Under the pieces are notes generated by a model. It saw nothing but the letters and a program-made list of their open reading frames with translations. It searched no databases and was not told the DNA's origin. This document shows, in pieces, positions 26,758 to 38,726 of a stretch of 64,000 nt of DNA (its first letter is position 1; each line of letters starts with the position of its first letter). The position numbers were made by a program, and so were the translations under genes. The DNA is from Cyclaneusma minus (taxonomy: Eukaryota; Ascomycota; Leotiomycetes; Marthamycetales; Marthamycetaceae): contig JAKZHN010000008.1 of assembly GCA_037179335.1 (NCBI GenBank), positions 62,001 through 126,000 on the forward strand. Direction: 5' to 3'.

Positions 26758-27636
26758 GTTGGGCGTTTTCGATCGACTTTTTTTTTAGGAGATATGCGAC
26801 CGTATCGATGCTCTAGGTCGTTGTTTTAGGCGTACAACTGTGAGGCTGAAGAATGTGCTCGAGACAGCAAGACGGCGTGCTGTCAACAAAAGGCGATGAC
26901 GTCGTGGAAGAGCTTGAGCACGAGCCAGCAAGATGATGGCCTTATCGCGACAGTGGGGGTCTGCTTATCAGCGACGGCGAGGGAAAAGCAATTCAGGGGG
27001 CGAAGTCTTGTGGAAGGGACAAGAATAGCAGTCGAGAGGAACAATCTTGAGCTGGACTTTTCGAAGCTGAGGTGAGGAGAGCTCCGAGCTATTAATACAG
27101 GTTATTCTAGGAAGTGGAATCGACTCCGGCCTTGATCAACAACACGCATCATGCAACTTGCTTACGAAAGGCTCTCGTTCTGGCCGTTCGGCATGGCATG
27201 ATGGTCGTCAGGGACAAGGACTCCATTCGGAACATTACGCACAAGGCCAAGTGGTGCAAGCGCGCCGGTGACATCTCCTGAATGGCTTCTTGCTCCATAA
27301 AATATCGGCTTCTTGATTGAGAATGAGATGAGATGGAACGAAATAGCCTCGGCCCCGTGGTTGCATATGAAAATGCTGACCATATGTTGCAAAATGCACG
27401 TTGATGATCAAGAGTCGATCAGTCGGCCCCCTATTTCCTAACATAGACAGGGCAGAAACCGTCTCGAGAACCAAAAGACCAGAAACGCCTCCAGAGCCCA
27501 GGATTCGTAAGTCGAACAAAAAGATCGTAGTCGAGGCCCCTCGATTCGGCACTCGTCGCAAGTCCCGCATCCGAAACACCAAAACTCCACAAGCCGGATT
27601 TCATCACGTCGTGACTCGCGTCGTCGCGACCAACTT
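26758..27636. other. intergenic, DUF4336 promoter and 3' flank of the next gene
   Basis: No coding region was recognised. The open frames at 27,162–27,582 on the minus strand lack any domain or splice-supported extension. The segment between 26,758 and about 27,100 is presumably the DUF4336 promoter. Confidence 0.5.
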
Positions 27637-28438
27637 TCACATGCTGCGCTTTCCCAGCCCCAATCTCCGAGCGAGCTTCGACCGCTTGCCCTCTGACACT
27701 TCGTCGCGGAATTTCTTCCATGACCTGTCTCGCTCTTCCCAATCCTTCATTTGGCCTGATTTCATTGCATTAGTATATCTGCAAAATAAGAGCGAGCAAA
27801 ATCAACGGCAGATGCACAGCATCGTCCGAAGAATGACAGGTAAAGAAAGAAGCGAACTCACTTAACAGCCAATCCCACCTCTTATCCTCCCTCACCAGCA
27901 CCGCATTCCCATTCTCCCTCGCCAGCCTCTCCGCCCTCGCCCTCTCCGCCTCTTCCTCCCCAACCAAATACGGATCCTCCAAAGCCCTATACCCCCTCAT
28001 TCCCCCTCCCATTTCCTCATTCAGCCTCTCCCCCTCTTCCCTCTCCTCCTCCATCCTCTCCAGCATGCTCTTATAAACCACAGTATTGGACGGGAGAGTA
28101 GCGGCTAGCATGGATTGCTCTTCGCGTACGCTGGCCATCGTCGCCCGCCTATGCGCCACATTGTGGTAGTGTCGGGCTTTGGGGTCGGTGTGAGTTGGGG
28201 ACCAGGTGGGGATGCGAAACCGGTCGAGTGAGGGTTCTTGGGGGGCGGAGTGGACGCGGAGAAATCCTTGAGAGGTTGGACGTCGGGGGGATGAGGTGGT
28301 GTTGGTGGTGGGAGAGAAATTGTTGGAGACGTAAGTTGGGGCGGCGGATATGTACGAGGGGGCTGCGGAGCGGATTGAGGCTGTTTCGAAGTCGAGGGAG
28401 GAGAGGGCGTGGGGGGCGTAGGCTGGTGGCGACTCCAT
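27637..28438 (-). CDS. conserved fungal protein, charged coiled-coil, unknown function
   Basis: Exons 28,438–27,862 and 27,755–27,637 give 231 residues. The intron (106 nt) has donor GTGAGT, a TACTAAT-type branch site and acceptor AATCAG. Residues 1–100 are Pro/Ser/Thr-rich and disordered. Residues 123–145 (MLERMEEEREEGERLNEEM) and 160–180 form a charged helix or coiled coil. The C-terminus has the conserved block REDKRWDWLL|SQMKDWEERD, then WKKFRDEV and a basic tail (SKLARRLGLGKRSM). The splice restores this block exactly, which supports the model. I recall this pattern in many filamentous ascomycetes as an uncharacterised protein. An in-frame upstream extension to 28,642 exists, but MESPPAYAPHAL is the more typical start. 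Confidence 0.8.
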
Positions 28439-29341
28439 CGTGATTTTATTCGTTGGAATTGAAGCGTGGTAGTTGGATGTGGAACCTGGTGGGTGGGTGG
28501 ATGTGAAGCTTGATGATTGGAGCTGAAGCTTGGTGAAGTTCTGTGAAGCTCGGTGAAGCTCAATGGCGGGAGATTGATAACGAGAACGTGAACCAGGAGG
28601 TATATCCCAGCGAGAAAATCGTAGGTTGTATATAGACAGCAAACAGCTAGGTCAGCACAAAAGCTGTATCTCGACCAGAACGAAATTGAACAACAAGAGG
28701 AAAGTCAGCAACGTTGGAGATGAATGAGATCGAGGAAGAGACAGAAACAGTCCAGAGGCGACAGATTCATGCACCCACGATAAGAGGAATCAAGGCTTGG
28801 GGTCCAAAAGCTTGTTGGAGGGTGGTGGCAGTGAAGGTGGTGCATTCCTTGGTACGGGGATCTTCAACCAATCGATGCTCGAAGCTCGATGACCGCCCCT
28901 CACCACGTGACCAGCCTTGTTTCGACAACCACCATGAACCCTTGAAAGGCTCCCAGAACTTCAGGTTGTACACACACAATTGTCGTTATCTATCGAGGAT
29001 GTGGTTCCCTTTAGGCTGACACAGTGCAGGTTGCGAGGCTGACAGGCGTCAACTTGATATCAAGTGAAGTCGCTCGCCAGCCCAAAATTGGTATCCCCTT
29101 GGCGATCATCCAATGATAATGTGTTTCGCAGACTATCATATAAATCGGGGTCAGGATTGGGGGTGGGTTGCATTGGGGGCCGGTGGCAACGCCTCATTCT
29201 GCTCGTTTCATGCAGTAGGATATCGTCCTCGTGACAGCCTGACAGGCCCACGCTTCTATAAGATACGATAGTTTGGCCTCCATATTGATAGTACTGCTCA
29301 CTCGAACATCACTAGCACGGCTCTCGGAGCTTCAAGTACCC
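28439..29341. other. intergenic region with a degenerate repeat
   Basis: No gene was recognised. Positions 28,890–29,045 resemble 32,246–32,465 in the same orientation (shared words include GACCGCC, AGCCTTGTT, TCAGGT.GTACA and AGGCTGACA). The rest is promoter-like sequence between the upstream gene and the ankyrin gene. Confidence 0.4.
28890..29045. repeat. degenerate direct repeat, left copy
   Basis: This copy aligns loosely with 32,246–32,465 and the pair brackets the ankyrin pseudogene. It could be an old mobile-element remnant or duplicated flank; no terminal structures were seen. Confidence 0.35.
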
Positions 29342-31938
29342 ATGGATCCGCTATCCGCGGCAGCGAATATCATCGCCGTGATCACGGTTGCTAAATCCGT
29401 TGGCCAAGGGCTAGAAAAGCTGGCATCACTCAGACATGTGCCAGCCGAGTTGTTTCAGCTGTTGAACGAGGTATGAAAAGTGGAACAGAGTCAACCTTTG
29501 TCGTTCAACGCTCATTTGATGCCAGGTTTCAGATCTTCAGGTCGTTCTCACGATCGTCCGAGAAAACTGTTTGGGACCTAGACCCTCAAATCGAAATACG
29601 GACGAATATCTCAAGTCAGCACTTGACAAGGCGTCTGAAGTTATTACTGAAATACATGAGATCTTCATTTTGGGATTGGTCAAGAACCTCCAAGACATCC
29701 ACAACGCACCAGTGAATGTCTCATGGAAACGGTGGCTCAAAGACCATGGGCGCCTGTCCCGTCTTACAGCAAAACTCAGAGAAAGGCGTCAGGCTCTGAT
29801 TTCTGCCCTGACTCTCACAACAGCGTTAGACACTTTCCAATTTCTGAATGGGATGCCTGTGCCGTCACATGCTGACTTCAAAAACAGATCTGGACTTACT
29901 GGAATCAACGTCGACTTAAGAAACATCACATTGCATGTCCAGCGCGTCGATGAGACCACACAGCAGGTTCTGACCACAACTGGGGCCACAAATACCACTA
30001 TATCAGAACAACAGATAAGTCTCGATGCGCTACAAGGCTTTCTACAGAATTCCCACCATCCTCCTAGCCCCGCAAGCAGCCTTAGCGCCAATTCACAACC
30101 AACAAGCAATGCCACAGTACAAAAATTGCATGTCAAGACTTACGCCAGTACTGGAAAATCCTGCTCGCAATTCTGTGCCTGCTAATGCCACAAAACATTA
30201 AGCATCCGCTCACCAGTCTGGCTACAAGGCATTATCGGTCTCCTTTTCATAGGATACTCTGGTGTACCGTTGGTAGGACGTGCTCGTTGCTCCGAGACTC
30301 GGTGCAAGAAGGAGAGGAACAAGCGCATTACCCTCAATTATTATTTTCCTCCGTGGCTTCTTGCTCGCATGCTCTGTATCCGAGACACTTCGACCCCTTT
30401 GGATGGCCACATGATAAGCGTGCGGACGCCTCGGGTTGTTGATCGTTGGAGCGAAGTATTCTTGACCGCGGAAACGGGAAATTTCGTCCGTCTAAGGGAA
30501 CTTCTCAATCAAGGTCTCGCGAGTCCCTTCGATGTATCCGCTTACAATGGATGGTCTGTTCTTGCGGTGAGTTCAGGAGAAAGATGAAAGAAGGATGAAG
30601 ATCGCTATTGTGAGTATTGTCTAATTGTGATAAGTACTGTATCACATGACTGGATATCATGCATACTCGAGCGCTATATACACGGAAATTGCGAAGTTTC
30701 TTATTGACATATACGCTGATCCTCACTTGGAGGATCAACGGGGCATGTAATTAAACATTTTTGCATCCAATCCTTGCTAATGCTGCTAATACTCTAAGGT
30801 CACCCGTCCAGATGTTTTGGGACAAGATTCTTGGAAAACCCGCCGATTCAGGCATCATAGCGCTCAAAAGCGTCCTCTCTCCTTATCTAGACCCGGACGA
30901 AGACCTGAAATCTCGAGATTTTAGCCGTTTGCACCTGATAGTTCTCGGATATTCTCCTCTTGACCTCGAAACTGAACTGCAAGTTACAACAGCAGATATT
31001 AACAAGACGTGCCGCTTTGGAACAACGTATTTCCAGGGGTCTTCTGCTTCTTCGCTGCGCTTTCGTCGTCCACCGATGCTAATTGTCCCCAGACCTCTCC
31101 ACTGGGCAGCAGCAGCTTCCAACACCCGAGCTGTGCGTCTGCTGTTAGATTACGGTGCCTCCGCCACGATATATGACTCGAGACAGAAAACAGCGTTCGA
31201 CGAGGCTATACGCGCCCTTGGTGATAGTACTGAGACGCTACAAACGCTTCTAGACTTTTATCCAATGGCAACTCATGAGGTCAGTTTCGTTCACGACGAA
31301 ATACCTATTAATTTGGTCGCTATAAACACAAGCTGATCTGTTCACCGTTCAAGGACTTCGCATATTTCCAATCCAAGTACATAAAATTTTGGGCTCTTTC
31401 TGGTGGCAACAAAATTGCACGAGCGCGCCTTCTCCTCGACTACGGTGCCAGTTTCAGTCCCCATGGCCTGCATAAGCCATGGCATCCGGCATTGTTGTAT
31501 GGCGTACAATGCAATAGTCACGAGGTTATAGCATTATTCCTGACCAGAGGATCCCCCCGAGACCTTTGCAATGGCGCCGGAGAGAATATCCTACACATGG
31601 CGGCACAGTTTTGCGATTTCAAAACCATCGATATACTAGCCAACGCCGCCTTCTGCTGTATGGGCACCGAAAAGCAACAAGAGTTCGGATACACTCCACT
31701 GCAGTGCTTTGACAATTTGCGGTCAAGCAGAGTACGAGAAGATGAGGAGGCTCGTGGTAGGTGCCGAGAAGCATTCGTGAGGCTTCTCGACGGCATCAAG
31801 TGGAGACCAGAAAGACATTTCTGCAAAACAACTCAGTCTTGGCGCCCTGCTGTGATCTCTCCAGAAATAGAGAATGGGAATGATGTACATGGCGACACTG
31901 ACGGCGTTGACGAGTTTTTTGATGCTCATGAGGAGTAA
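29342..31938 (+). pseudogene. fungal STAND-N / ankyrin-repeat gene with premature stop
   Basis: The deduced exons are 29,342–29,470, 29,526–30,566, 30,635–30,746, 30,799–31,279 and 31,354–31,938. The start (MDPLSAAANIIAVITVAKSVGQG) is the fungal STAND N-terminal (PigL_N-like) domain. Exon 2 carries the family's Cys-rich block and a hydrophobic GIIGLLFIGYSGVPL segment. Later exons hold ankyrin-type repeats such as RPLHWAAAASNTRAVRLLLDYGA. Such proteins are thought to act in fungal self/non-self or stress signalling. In exon 2 the codon at 30,183–30,185 is TAA in the middle of CSQFCAC–stop–CHKTLSIR, where relatives have Gln or Arg; translation would end at about residue 263. Joining exon 2 (donor GCG|GTGAGT) to exon 3 also appears to be off by one base. 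I therefore call it a pseudogene, though an unusual splice cannot be excluded. Confidence 0.65.
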
Positions 31939-33754
31939 ATAGAGGCATTTGAGAAGATGGGATGACATTGTGACGGAGCTGAGTGGAACATGTAGCTGAT
32001 TTGGGGCGAGCATCCATACCTTCAGTGGCACGTATAGTTAGCTTTCTCTTTCAGCAACGCGGAGACGAGGTTCTGGCAGGAAGCCTGGTTCTGGGTTTGC
32101 AGAAGCTTTCAAAGACCCTCATAGTATGTCTAGTCTTTAAGATCCCGTTCGCGGTGTTGAGGCGAGATACGGCAATGAAATTATGAACTACGAAAGCATC
32201 GGCTCGCACTGGGATAAGACCAAAAGCGTAAAAGTGAGAAACCAAACTTGGGCAGGTAGACCGCCTTAACACATGACCGAGCCTTGTTCTTAACGCCCTA
32301 AACCCAGGACCGTTGAAAGAAAGCCCCATCTCAGGTCGTACAAACAAAACTGCCGTAACCCGTCGTCCGTCAAGAACCGGAACCCTCCAGGCTGACAATT
32401 TGCCCTCGGAGCCGGAATAAGGTGGAGTTGCTGGGGGTGAAATGATGCAAGGCTGACAGGCCTCGAGCGAGGTATTTATTTCTAGGCAGAAGAACAAGCA
32501 TGTTGCCTGGAAAACTGGAAAATGAAAATATCTCTGTCAGTTGATGGAGAATCCAGCACGGATATTTCTGGAGCTCGATGATTCCATGTTTGGAACTGGG
32601 CTCATTCTCGAGTTTCAGACGTTCGTATAAGCAAGTCTGATGAATAGTTGATGTCTTTTCGCCACTGATCCCCAGAATTCGGCCCCCGGGCGGGAAGAAT
32701 TCACCTACTCGGGTTAGAACGAGGCAAATTTCAGGCTGCATCTGGGGGCGGACCCATCAGACGGGGACGACCTAGCTACTCCGCCCCCGCAGGCAGTGGT
32801 GTTTAAAGATAATTCGGAACGACGTTGCTTTGCTGATGAGAGCGATTTCGAGGGGGATTCCTGTATTTTAAATGTTGGCCGACTCTCTTAGGGGTTGTCA
32901 AACAAGCTTACTTTTGATTTGTAGGTAGGTCGGTACGAGGGAGGGAAGGAGAGTCCAGTCACGTTACCAATCTTATATGCGGGGGGCCAGGGCAATCGTC
33001 CATGGTGGCAGATGTAACCGTGGATTGTGCACCCGCAGGCTTTTCTGACACCTGCAGCCCTATGCAGGGCCCTCATGGTTCAAGTGCACCGGTCCTTGGG
33101 GCTGATGGGGTTGCTGCGGCTCCCGCGTGGCGAAGCCCTTCACCGAGAAATATTGAGTTGAAGCGGTGATGCCCAACAGATAGCAAGAAGGAGGGCAAAT
33201 GCTGACTGGAGGCGCTGTCCAATATGTCACTAGCAGAGCAGATAGGAAACAGCCGGTGAATCTGCCTGAAAATGAGAAGAATGGCCTTGTATTCAAATTC
33301 TGAACCTTCTCCTTTCTCCGATCAACTTTCCCAATACTACTAGAACAAGAACGTGCGATGACAAAATAACTGAAAGTGAAAGGAATCTATGAAGAAAGAC
33401 AACCCCAAGACATGAAACGTTGATACAACAGGGATGAAGAGAAGGTGAAACTGTGTAACATGAAAACAGGATGAAACCAAATTCAGAAGCTGAGAAGACG
33501 AAATCACTACCGATCCACCGTCCCGAGCCGTACCGCCCCATCCCTCCATACATCCTATAGCGCCACCCCCATGATGACCAATCGTGAGATCTCTATTTCT
33601 ACGCTGTGCTGCGCCGACGCTATGTAAACGCCTGGCAAAATCCAATGTCTGCGGAAACAACGCCGAATAATGATGCTACAGTCCCAAATGTCAGTAGTGT
33701 TTCTACGGGTGGACTGAGACAGTGGCTATAGGACGTACCCGACACCGGATCCAA
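31939..33754. other. gene-free interval
   Basis: No gene was recognised apart from the degenerate repeat at 32,246–32,465. Minus-strand frames at 32,051–32,741 and 33,060–33,660 lack domains. A short stretch near 33,590–33,660 on the minus strand (FPQTLDFARRLHSVGAAQRRNR) might be an exon but has no convincing partner. Confidence 0.4.
32246..32465. repeat. degenerate direct repeat, right copy
   Basis: The order of shared words is the same as at 28,890–29,045, ending in AGGCTGACA in both. Identity is partial with several indels, so the boundaries are approximate. Confidence 0.35.
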
Positions 33755-34003
33755 TCAGCGTCTGGGTCTCGCGGAATAGATTGTGCAGTAATCGCAACGC
33801 AGATGTTGGCACATGGGGCAGTGGTCGATCCTAGTGCTCATTCCTGAATCGCCACAGTTCGAGCAAGTCCAAAACTGATTGCTTGCATTGGTACCGGCGC
33901 GAGAGCTCTTCGTGCTGGGGAGCGAAATGTCTTGAGAGGGTAGGGTTGATGAGCTCATGTCTTGGCTAGCGGCCTGGAGGTGATGGACGTTGTTGAAGCA
34001 CAT
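33755..34003 (-). CDS. small zinc-binding-type Cys protein, array copy 1
   Basis: A single-exon gene of 82 residues. The C-terminal half carries W45-T-C47-x2-C50-x11-C62-x2-C65-x4-C70-x2-C73. Its opening W-x-C-x2-C resembles RanBP2-type zinc fingers, with a third Cx2C pair added (QHLRCDYCTIY). The N-terminal half is Ser/Thr-rich. The start at MCFNN is chosen because copy 2 begins MCVNN and both ATGs follow a similar CACC/CACT…GACAA upstream word; an in-frame extension upstream to 34,186 is less likely. Six ordered cysteines suggest two zinc sites or a crossed site. No signal peptide is seen, so it is probably intracellular. A TATATAG box lies 167 bp upstream. Its function is unknown to me. 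Confidence 0.7.
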   Translation of the reverse strand: MCFNNVHHLQAASQDMSSSTLPSQDISLPSTKSSRAGTNASNQFWTCSNCGDSGMSTRIDHCPMCQHLRCDYCTIYSARPRR

Positions 34004-36203
34004 ATTGTCTAGGGGAGTGATGGGTGTTTGGGAAGCTGGAGAGCTAAAGGGCCTGAATGTGGAAGTGAGGACGTGTAGTGGTAGAGATTGTTGGATAGCT
34101 GTGCTTCTGAAGAGTTGAGACTGTGTGCTTGAGTGAAGTGGATTGTGAATCTCGGAGGGAGGAAGGGAACTATATAGCATGGTCATCGTTCTCTAACGGG
34201 GGCAATGGAGGGAATACAACACCAAGTACAGAGCGCCCTACAATGGCCCCCCGAGGGCGAAGTCTCTGCGCAATATTGCCCTTCATCTCCCAAGAAAGCC
34301 TCGAATGTGAGTAAACCACTGAGGCCGCGAGGCGGAAACTGATAATTCGAGACAAACGCAAATAGAGGGCAGAAATCCCTCTCACCTCGACGTATGAGAG
34401 TGGCCCATTTTTTTTTTTGATAAAGCGGAGGATCACAGAATGGCTCAGCCATGCCCGGAGGCGACCGGGGCATCCTACGATGCTCTATCAGCGGTCCTCG
34501 TACCGCTGGTCGACGACGGGGCGGTCCGCAATGAGGCGGCGGGCCGTCCAAAATTGTCATAACCAGGTCCTGTGGCCCAAGAACCTGAGGCCGAAGCATT
34601 TCCATGTTGACGTTCGGCGTCGCCGGTGACTGATGTATCCCCAGGCTCGGATAGGCATTTAGGAAACAACGCATCGAGGGCGCTTGGGCATGATACCGGA
34701 TTGAGAAACTCGGTGAACGGAAGGAATACCAGACTGAAGACCCAACAAAACAAGGCAGAAAAGCATCTTTATTTTCAAAAGAGAACAAAAATAATAGAAA
34801 GGTCAGCATCTCCAAATTGGGAATAGACCTAATTCAAGAGGAACATGAAACAGACGGCGTCCAATGAGGTAGGCAAATTTTGGAAACTTCCAAGCCTCGT
34901 GCTCGGCCACATCGTGGGGTCAGAGAACGTGACTCGAACGGACCATTGGGACGAATACGGGGAGTTTCAAGTTTTCAGGCAAACTCGAGACGGCCCGAGA
35001 TGATGTGACAAGATTGGCGTCTCATTGCAGCGTAGTATCTGGTAGAATTTCCAGAAGGTGACTGGACAAGTGCGGGAGTTGGAATCGAGATGGGTGCCTG
35101 CCCGAGCATTACCTGGGAGCATGGGCAACCGGGATACTTCCCCGGTGCTGACAAGTGGATGAGCTGGAACTTAACCTAACTGTGATTGGCTCTGGAAGTG
35201 CGGACTGCACATATGCGTTGCTGCTGCCGATGGCTGAGATTCGAACAGCATTCTGTAAGGGGAGTCTGAGAGTTGATGGGAGGCCTGTGAAGGCTGTGCT
35301 GGAACAGCACCATCCCGCTGCACTTCCCGCGGATATCGTCAAGTGTGGTTGGCAGCCTGGACGTTCATGCAGTCATTAAGGCCTTTTGTGCATTGTAGTT
35401 GTCCACGTCGTCGACCATATTGACGTGAGAGTTGGTGGGCGTTCAATGAACACAGACAGTGAGGTGGAAAAAGGCGGAGATTGAGGCTGAGAACTTGATC
35501 GGCTCAGCTCGAAGAGCGACGCTAACCCCTTTCGGACTAGTACCGCTCTATCAATCAACACTCTGGGGACTTCTTCATAGGACAAAGTCTGAAATGGCAT
35601 TTATTGAAGATTAAACTTCTAAAATTTCCCAACTCACGGTGACAATGCATCAAAAGTCTCAGGACGATCTGAATCATCATGCACGACTTGGTCCTTATCA
35701 AACGTCAACGTCCACCCCCATCAAACCAATCCCTACCCCTGACCCTTCAAGTTGAAGTCCTGATATCTCAAGCCACACACTGCGTAATTGAGTGGAATAA
35801 AATGGGTCCTGAAGAATGACGATCAGAAGTCTCAAGCGCGCTTTGCGAAATAGCCATCAATTTCAATTTATACGGGAATTCATCAAAATTTACTGCAAGG
35901 ACACATGTGATGACTGGTTTGTATAGATCGCTCCATCAGTCGTCTAGTCTTTGGTATCGAATATCCAGAACCATTGCCTCCCCCTCAACGTTTTAACGTT
36001 TCAACGTTTAGCGCCATTCAAACGCCACTAACTCCAAATTTCCAGGCAAAGACTCCCTGCTATGCTATATTCAACGCTGTAATACTTCCCCCTTCAACTC
36101 TCCCCCAGAAATCAGTCGCAAATCGGCTACAATTGCAAGGTCAGCGTGCCCTTCCCCTATCCAGAAACAAAATCGGCACACCGGCCATGAAACTTACTTG
36201 ACA
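34004..36203. other. spacer between zinc-protein copies 1 and 2
   Basis: No gene is certain here. A plus-strand frame at 35,155–35,379 (LNLTVIGSGSADCTYALLL … RVDGRPVKAVLEQHHPAALP) has protein-like composition and follows a possible branch/acceptor GCTGACAAG, but it has no start or partner exon. The 210-codon minus-strand frame at 34,183–34,815 overlaps the copy 1 promoter and looks fortuitous. Confidence 0.4.
34170..34177 (-). promoter_or_regulatory. TATA box of zinc-protein copy 1
   Basis: CTATATAG on the minus strand, about 167 bp before the chosen ATG. Copies 2–4 have AT-rich TATA-like words at comparable distances (about 36,565, 38,906 and 41,520). Confidence 0.45.
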
Positions 36204-36392
36204 TCAAACAGGTAAAGCACCACGCGGACGCGAGGTGTAAACAGTACAATGTTTGCAACGCAAATGATCACAAAGCGGGCAGTATACAATCCTGGTGCTC
36301 ATCCCCGAATCTCCGCATTTACAGCAAGTCCAAAGCGTCATTCTCTTAGAATTGATGCCTGCGCGAAGGTTGTTTGTGTTGTTGACGCACAT
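36204..36392 (-). CDS. small zinc-binding-type Cys protein, array copy 2
   Basis: A single-exon gene of 62 residues, the shortest of the four. It reads MCVNNTNNLRAGINSKR, then W21-T-C23-C-K-C26-x11-C38-x2-C41-x4-C46-x2-C49 and TVYTSRPRG. The GDSGMSTRI stretch between the first two Cys pairs is identical to copy 1, making these the closest pair. Compared with copy 1 it lacks about 20 residues of the Ser-rich linker. Copies 1 and 2 start 2.4 kb apart on the same strand. A TATA-like GATATAAAATAG lies about 175 bp upstream. The role is unknown; a zinc-stabilised fold is inferred from cysteine spacing only. Confidence 0.7.
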   Translation of the reverse strand: MCVNNTNNLRAGINSKRMTLWTCCKCGDSGMSTRIVYCPLCDHLRCKHCTVYTSRPRGALPV

Positions 36393-38441
36393 GTTGTCAA
36401 TTGGTGCTGTCTTGGAGATTTGAAAGAGGAAGGGAGTTGGGTGGTTGAGTCTGTCAAACGCGGAGTTTTTTCCAGTTTCGTGAGGTTGTTTTTTGCTGGT
36501 GCTTTGTCTTGAAACTGTGCGAACTGATGAGAGGAACTGGATAGAATTTCAGAGGAACGATACAGCTATTTTATATCATCCTCTGTGCCGGATGAAGGCG
36601 AAGAGAAAACTGAAGCAATTTTAGACAGGAAACAAAGCCCTGGAAGGGCTTGGGGCGGGTGAGGTCGTAGGATTGCCCTCGACGCTGAACTGGAATATCA
36701 AAAATGGCCCCTTAGATGTACGAACTGAACGTTGGGTGCCACTCGCCCTCAAGATGGGATACTGGATACTACCCCACCGCCCCCTGAGAATAGATGGGCC
36801 ATCGTGAGGGCCCGGGGGGGGCCATTTGCGTCGTCGTCAGGCTTTCAAACATCCCAAAACAGGAAGCAGCTCATCGTACCGAAGGTCAGCGACGTCAACC
36901 GTCAACGGAGGCGCTTGGGTTTCTGGGAGTGCCTGCATGTTGGTGTCCACGACGGTTTCACTTGCTAACTCTCGGAGGCGCCGATATCTACCCTAACTTC
37001 CTGAGGCTTTCCGAATACCGAGGAACTTTTCTCAGGCGGAACGTGACAAGGCACCAACATATCCGCAGTAGGATATTCGGTGAAGTCGAAAAGGGCGATG
37101 CCAAGGAAACCTAGCCACCCCCAGGAGGCAGAGAAAGCTGCCCACGTTACCAAATTCTCGAAACATTCCAGAGCAGAAGTGCTTGACAGGAAGAGAGAGG
37201 TGACGTCCCAGGACTTTGAATGTCCAATGACTTGAGAGTAGCATGCAGGTTCATGTCGGACGGTTGGAGCCTCGCATGAGGAAACCAGGGAGGGCACGAA
37301 AGAAAAGCATGCTATTGGAACAAATACGGCACAAAACGTGGTTTGAAAAACGGCCCGAGGCGTTGTGACTTGCGCCTGTTCCACTTCAGAGTCGCATTTG
37401 GAGGAAAGAGAAGAGTCATAGAAGGAGGTGCCCCATGGATTGGGGCTGTACCGTGTACGGAAGTGCTTCCGACATCGCGGGCGTGCATTGCAGCATGAGC
37501 GGAAGCTGGGGTAATCTGCAGCCTCGTCGAATACCAGAACCCAACAATGAAGCGGGAATCCATCTTGTGATTGAGGACGGGGCGTGTGGACTGTATCTAG
37601 GTGCGTTTCCGGGAGCTGAGTTCCTGAGTCCGATCTGGGGACCGATTTATGCATGTGGCGAACAGTGGCTGGAGGAGTACAATGCTGACGGAGTCTTGCA
37701 GCTAGTATTGAAGTGCGGCTGACATTGTCACCAATCAAAGAGCTCAAAGTCGCAGCTCATATGTCCTGTTCGGTACAAGCGGAGCGGAGTAAGTAAACCC
37801 AGGCAGACGTGTGGTAAAGCTTGAATGATTTATTAGTGCACGGCTCCTCGATGGTCATCCTCGCGCAAAACTTGCCTGCTTTCAAGGGTGCCATTTGGCT
37901 GCTCTCCGCTTTCCACGCTGCCGGCATATAGGCGTAGATCGAAGATCGGTTCAACACTTCTTGGTTTGATGAAGGCCTGAACCGATCCCGGTTGCTAATA
38001 ACACAACTTTGATATTGCTCCGTGATGTACTAAATGTAGAACCCTCTGCCTAGGAACGCGCCGAAGCCCTAAGAAAACACTTGGCAAGTCAATGTTCTCA
38101 GTATTGGTGAAAATAGAATTCGATTGTTCCAACCCTGGCTGTACAACAGCCAGCAAAGCAAATGGGTATCCGCAACCAGTGCTGCCACCCCTTAAGTTGC
38201 CAGAGCTCGTGAATATGCTATTCCCCCTGAACTCCAAAATCAATTTGTATCGCGCGCCCCCGTCTGATGCCTGCAGACACATTCAAATGTACCTTGCCCA
38301 CCCTGCCTCAGTGGCCCCTAATATGACCGTGAATACCCGTTTTCTGCCATCCGATGCCTTGTTGTCGTCTGATCTAAGACGAATTAGGATCGAGTCCGTC
38401 GATGCAATCAGGAAGATCGTACGAACTTGCAAGTTCCTCAA
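36393..38441. other. spacer between zinc-protein copies 2 and 3
   Basis: Overlapping frames run on both strands (260 codons on minus, 36,965–37,747; 95 codons on plus, 37,435–37,722; 122 codons on plus, 38,092–38,460). None shows a domain, and no splice model joins them, so I do not call a gene. Confidence 0.4.
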
Positions 38442-38726
38442 TCACTTCTTGCCCGTGTAGACGTCGCAGTTGTTGCAACGGTAATGCGAACAGGCGGAGC
38501 AACTACCAATAAATGTGGTCATGCCAGAGTCGTAGCATTTGCAGCACGTCCACAGCTGAACTGTCTTTCCATGGGTAATCACACCGCCGACGGCATGTCC
38601 AAGGTCGAAATCGAAGACGTTGGCATCGCAGCACTCTAGAGGTGAGGAGTGCTCGTGGTACTCCAAAGAAGTACCTTGGGGTTGGAAATGAGCCATGGGG
38701 CAGGCGTTCACCTTGGCGGCAGACAT
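38442..38726 (-). CDS. small zinc-binding-type Cys protein, array copy 3
   Basis: A single-exon gene of 94 residues. The family block is W59-T-C61-C-K-C64-x11-C76-x2-C79-x4-C84-x2-C87, with SHYRCNNCDVY at the end and YDSGMT in the loop. The 58-residue N-terminal part (MSAAKVNACPMAHFQPQG … HSSPLECCDANVFDFD) is longer than in copies 1 and 2 and unrelated to them, and contains three further cysteines. No signal peptide or membrane segment is visible. The upstream sequence contains CATATAAG about 180 bp before the ATG. Confidence 0.7.
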   Translation of the reverse strand: MSAAKVNACPMAHFQPQGTSLEYHEHSSPLECCDANVFDFDLGHAVGGVITHGKTVQLWTCCKCYDSGMTTFIGSCSACSHYRCNNCDVYTGKK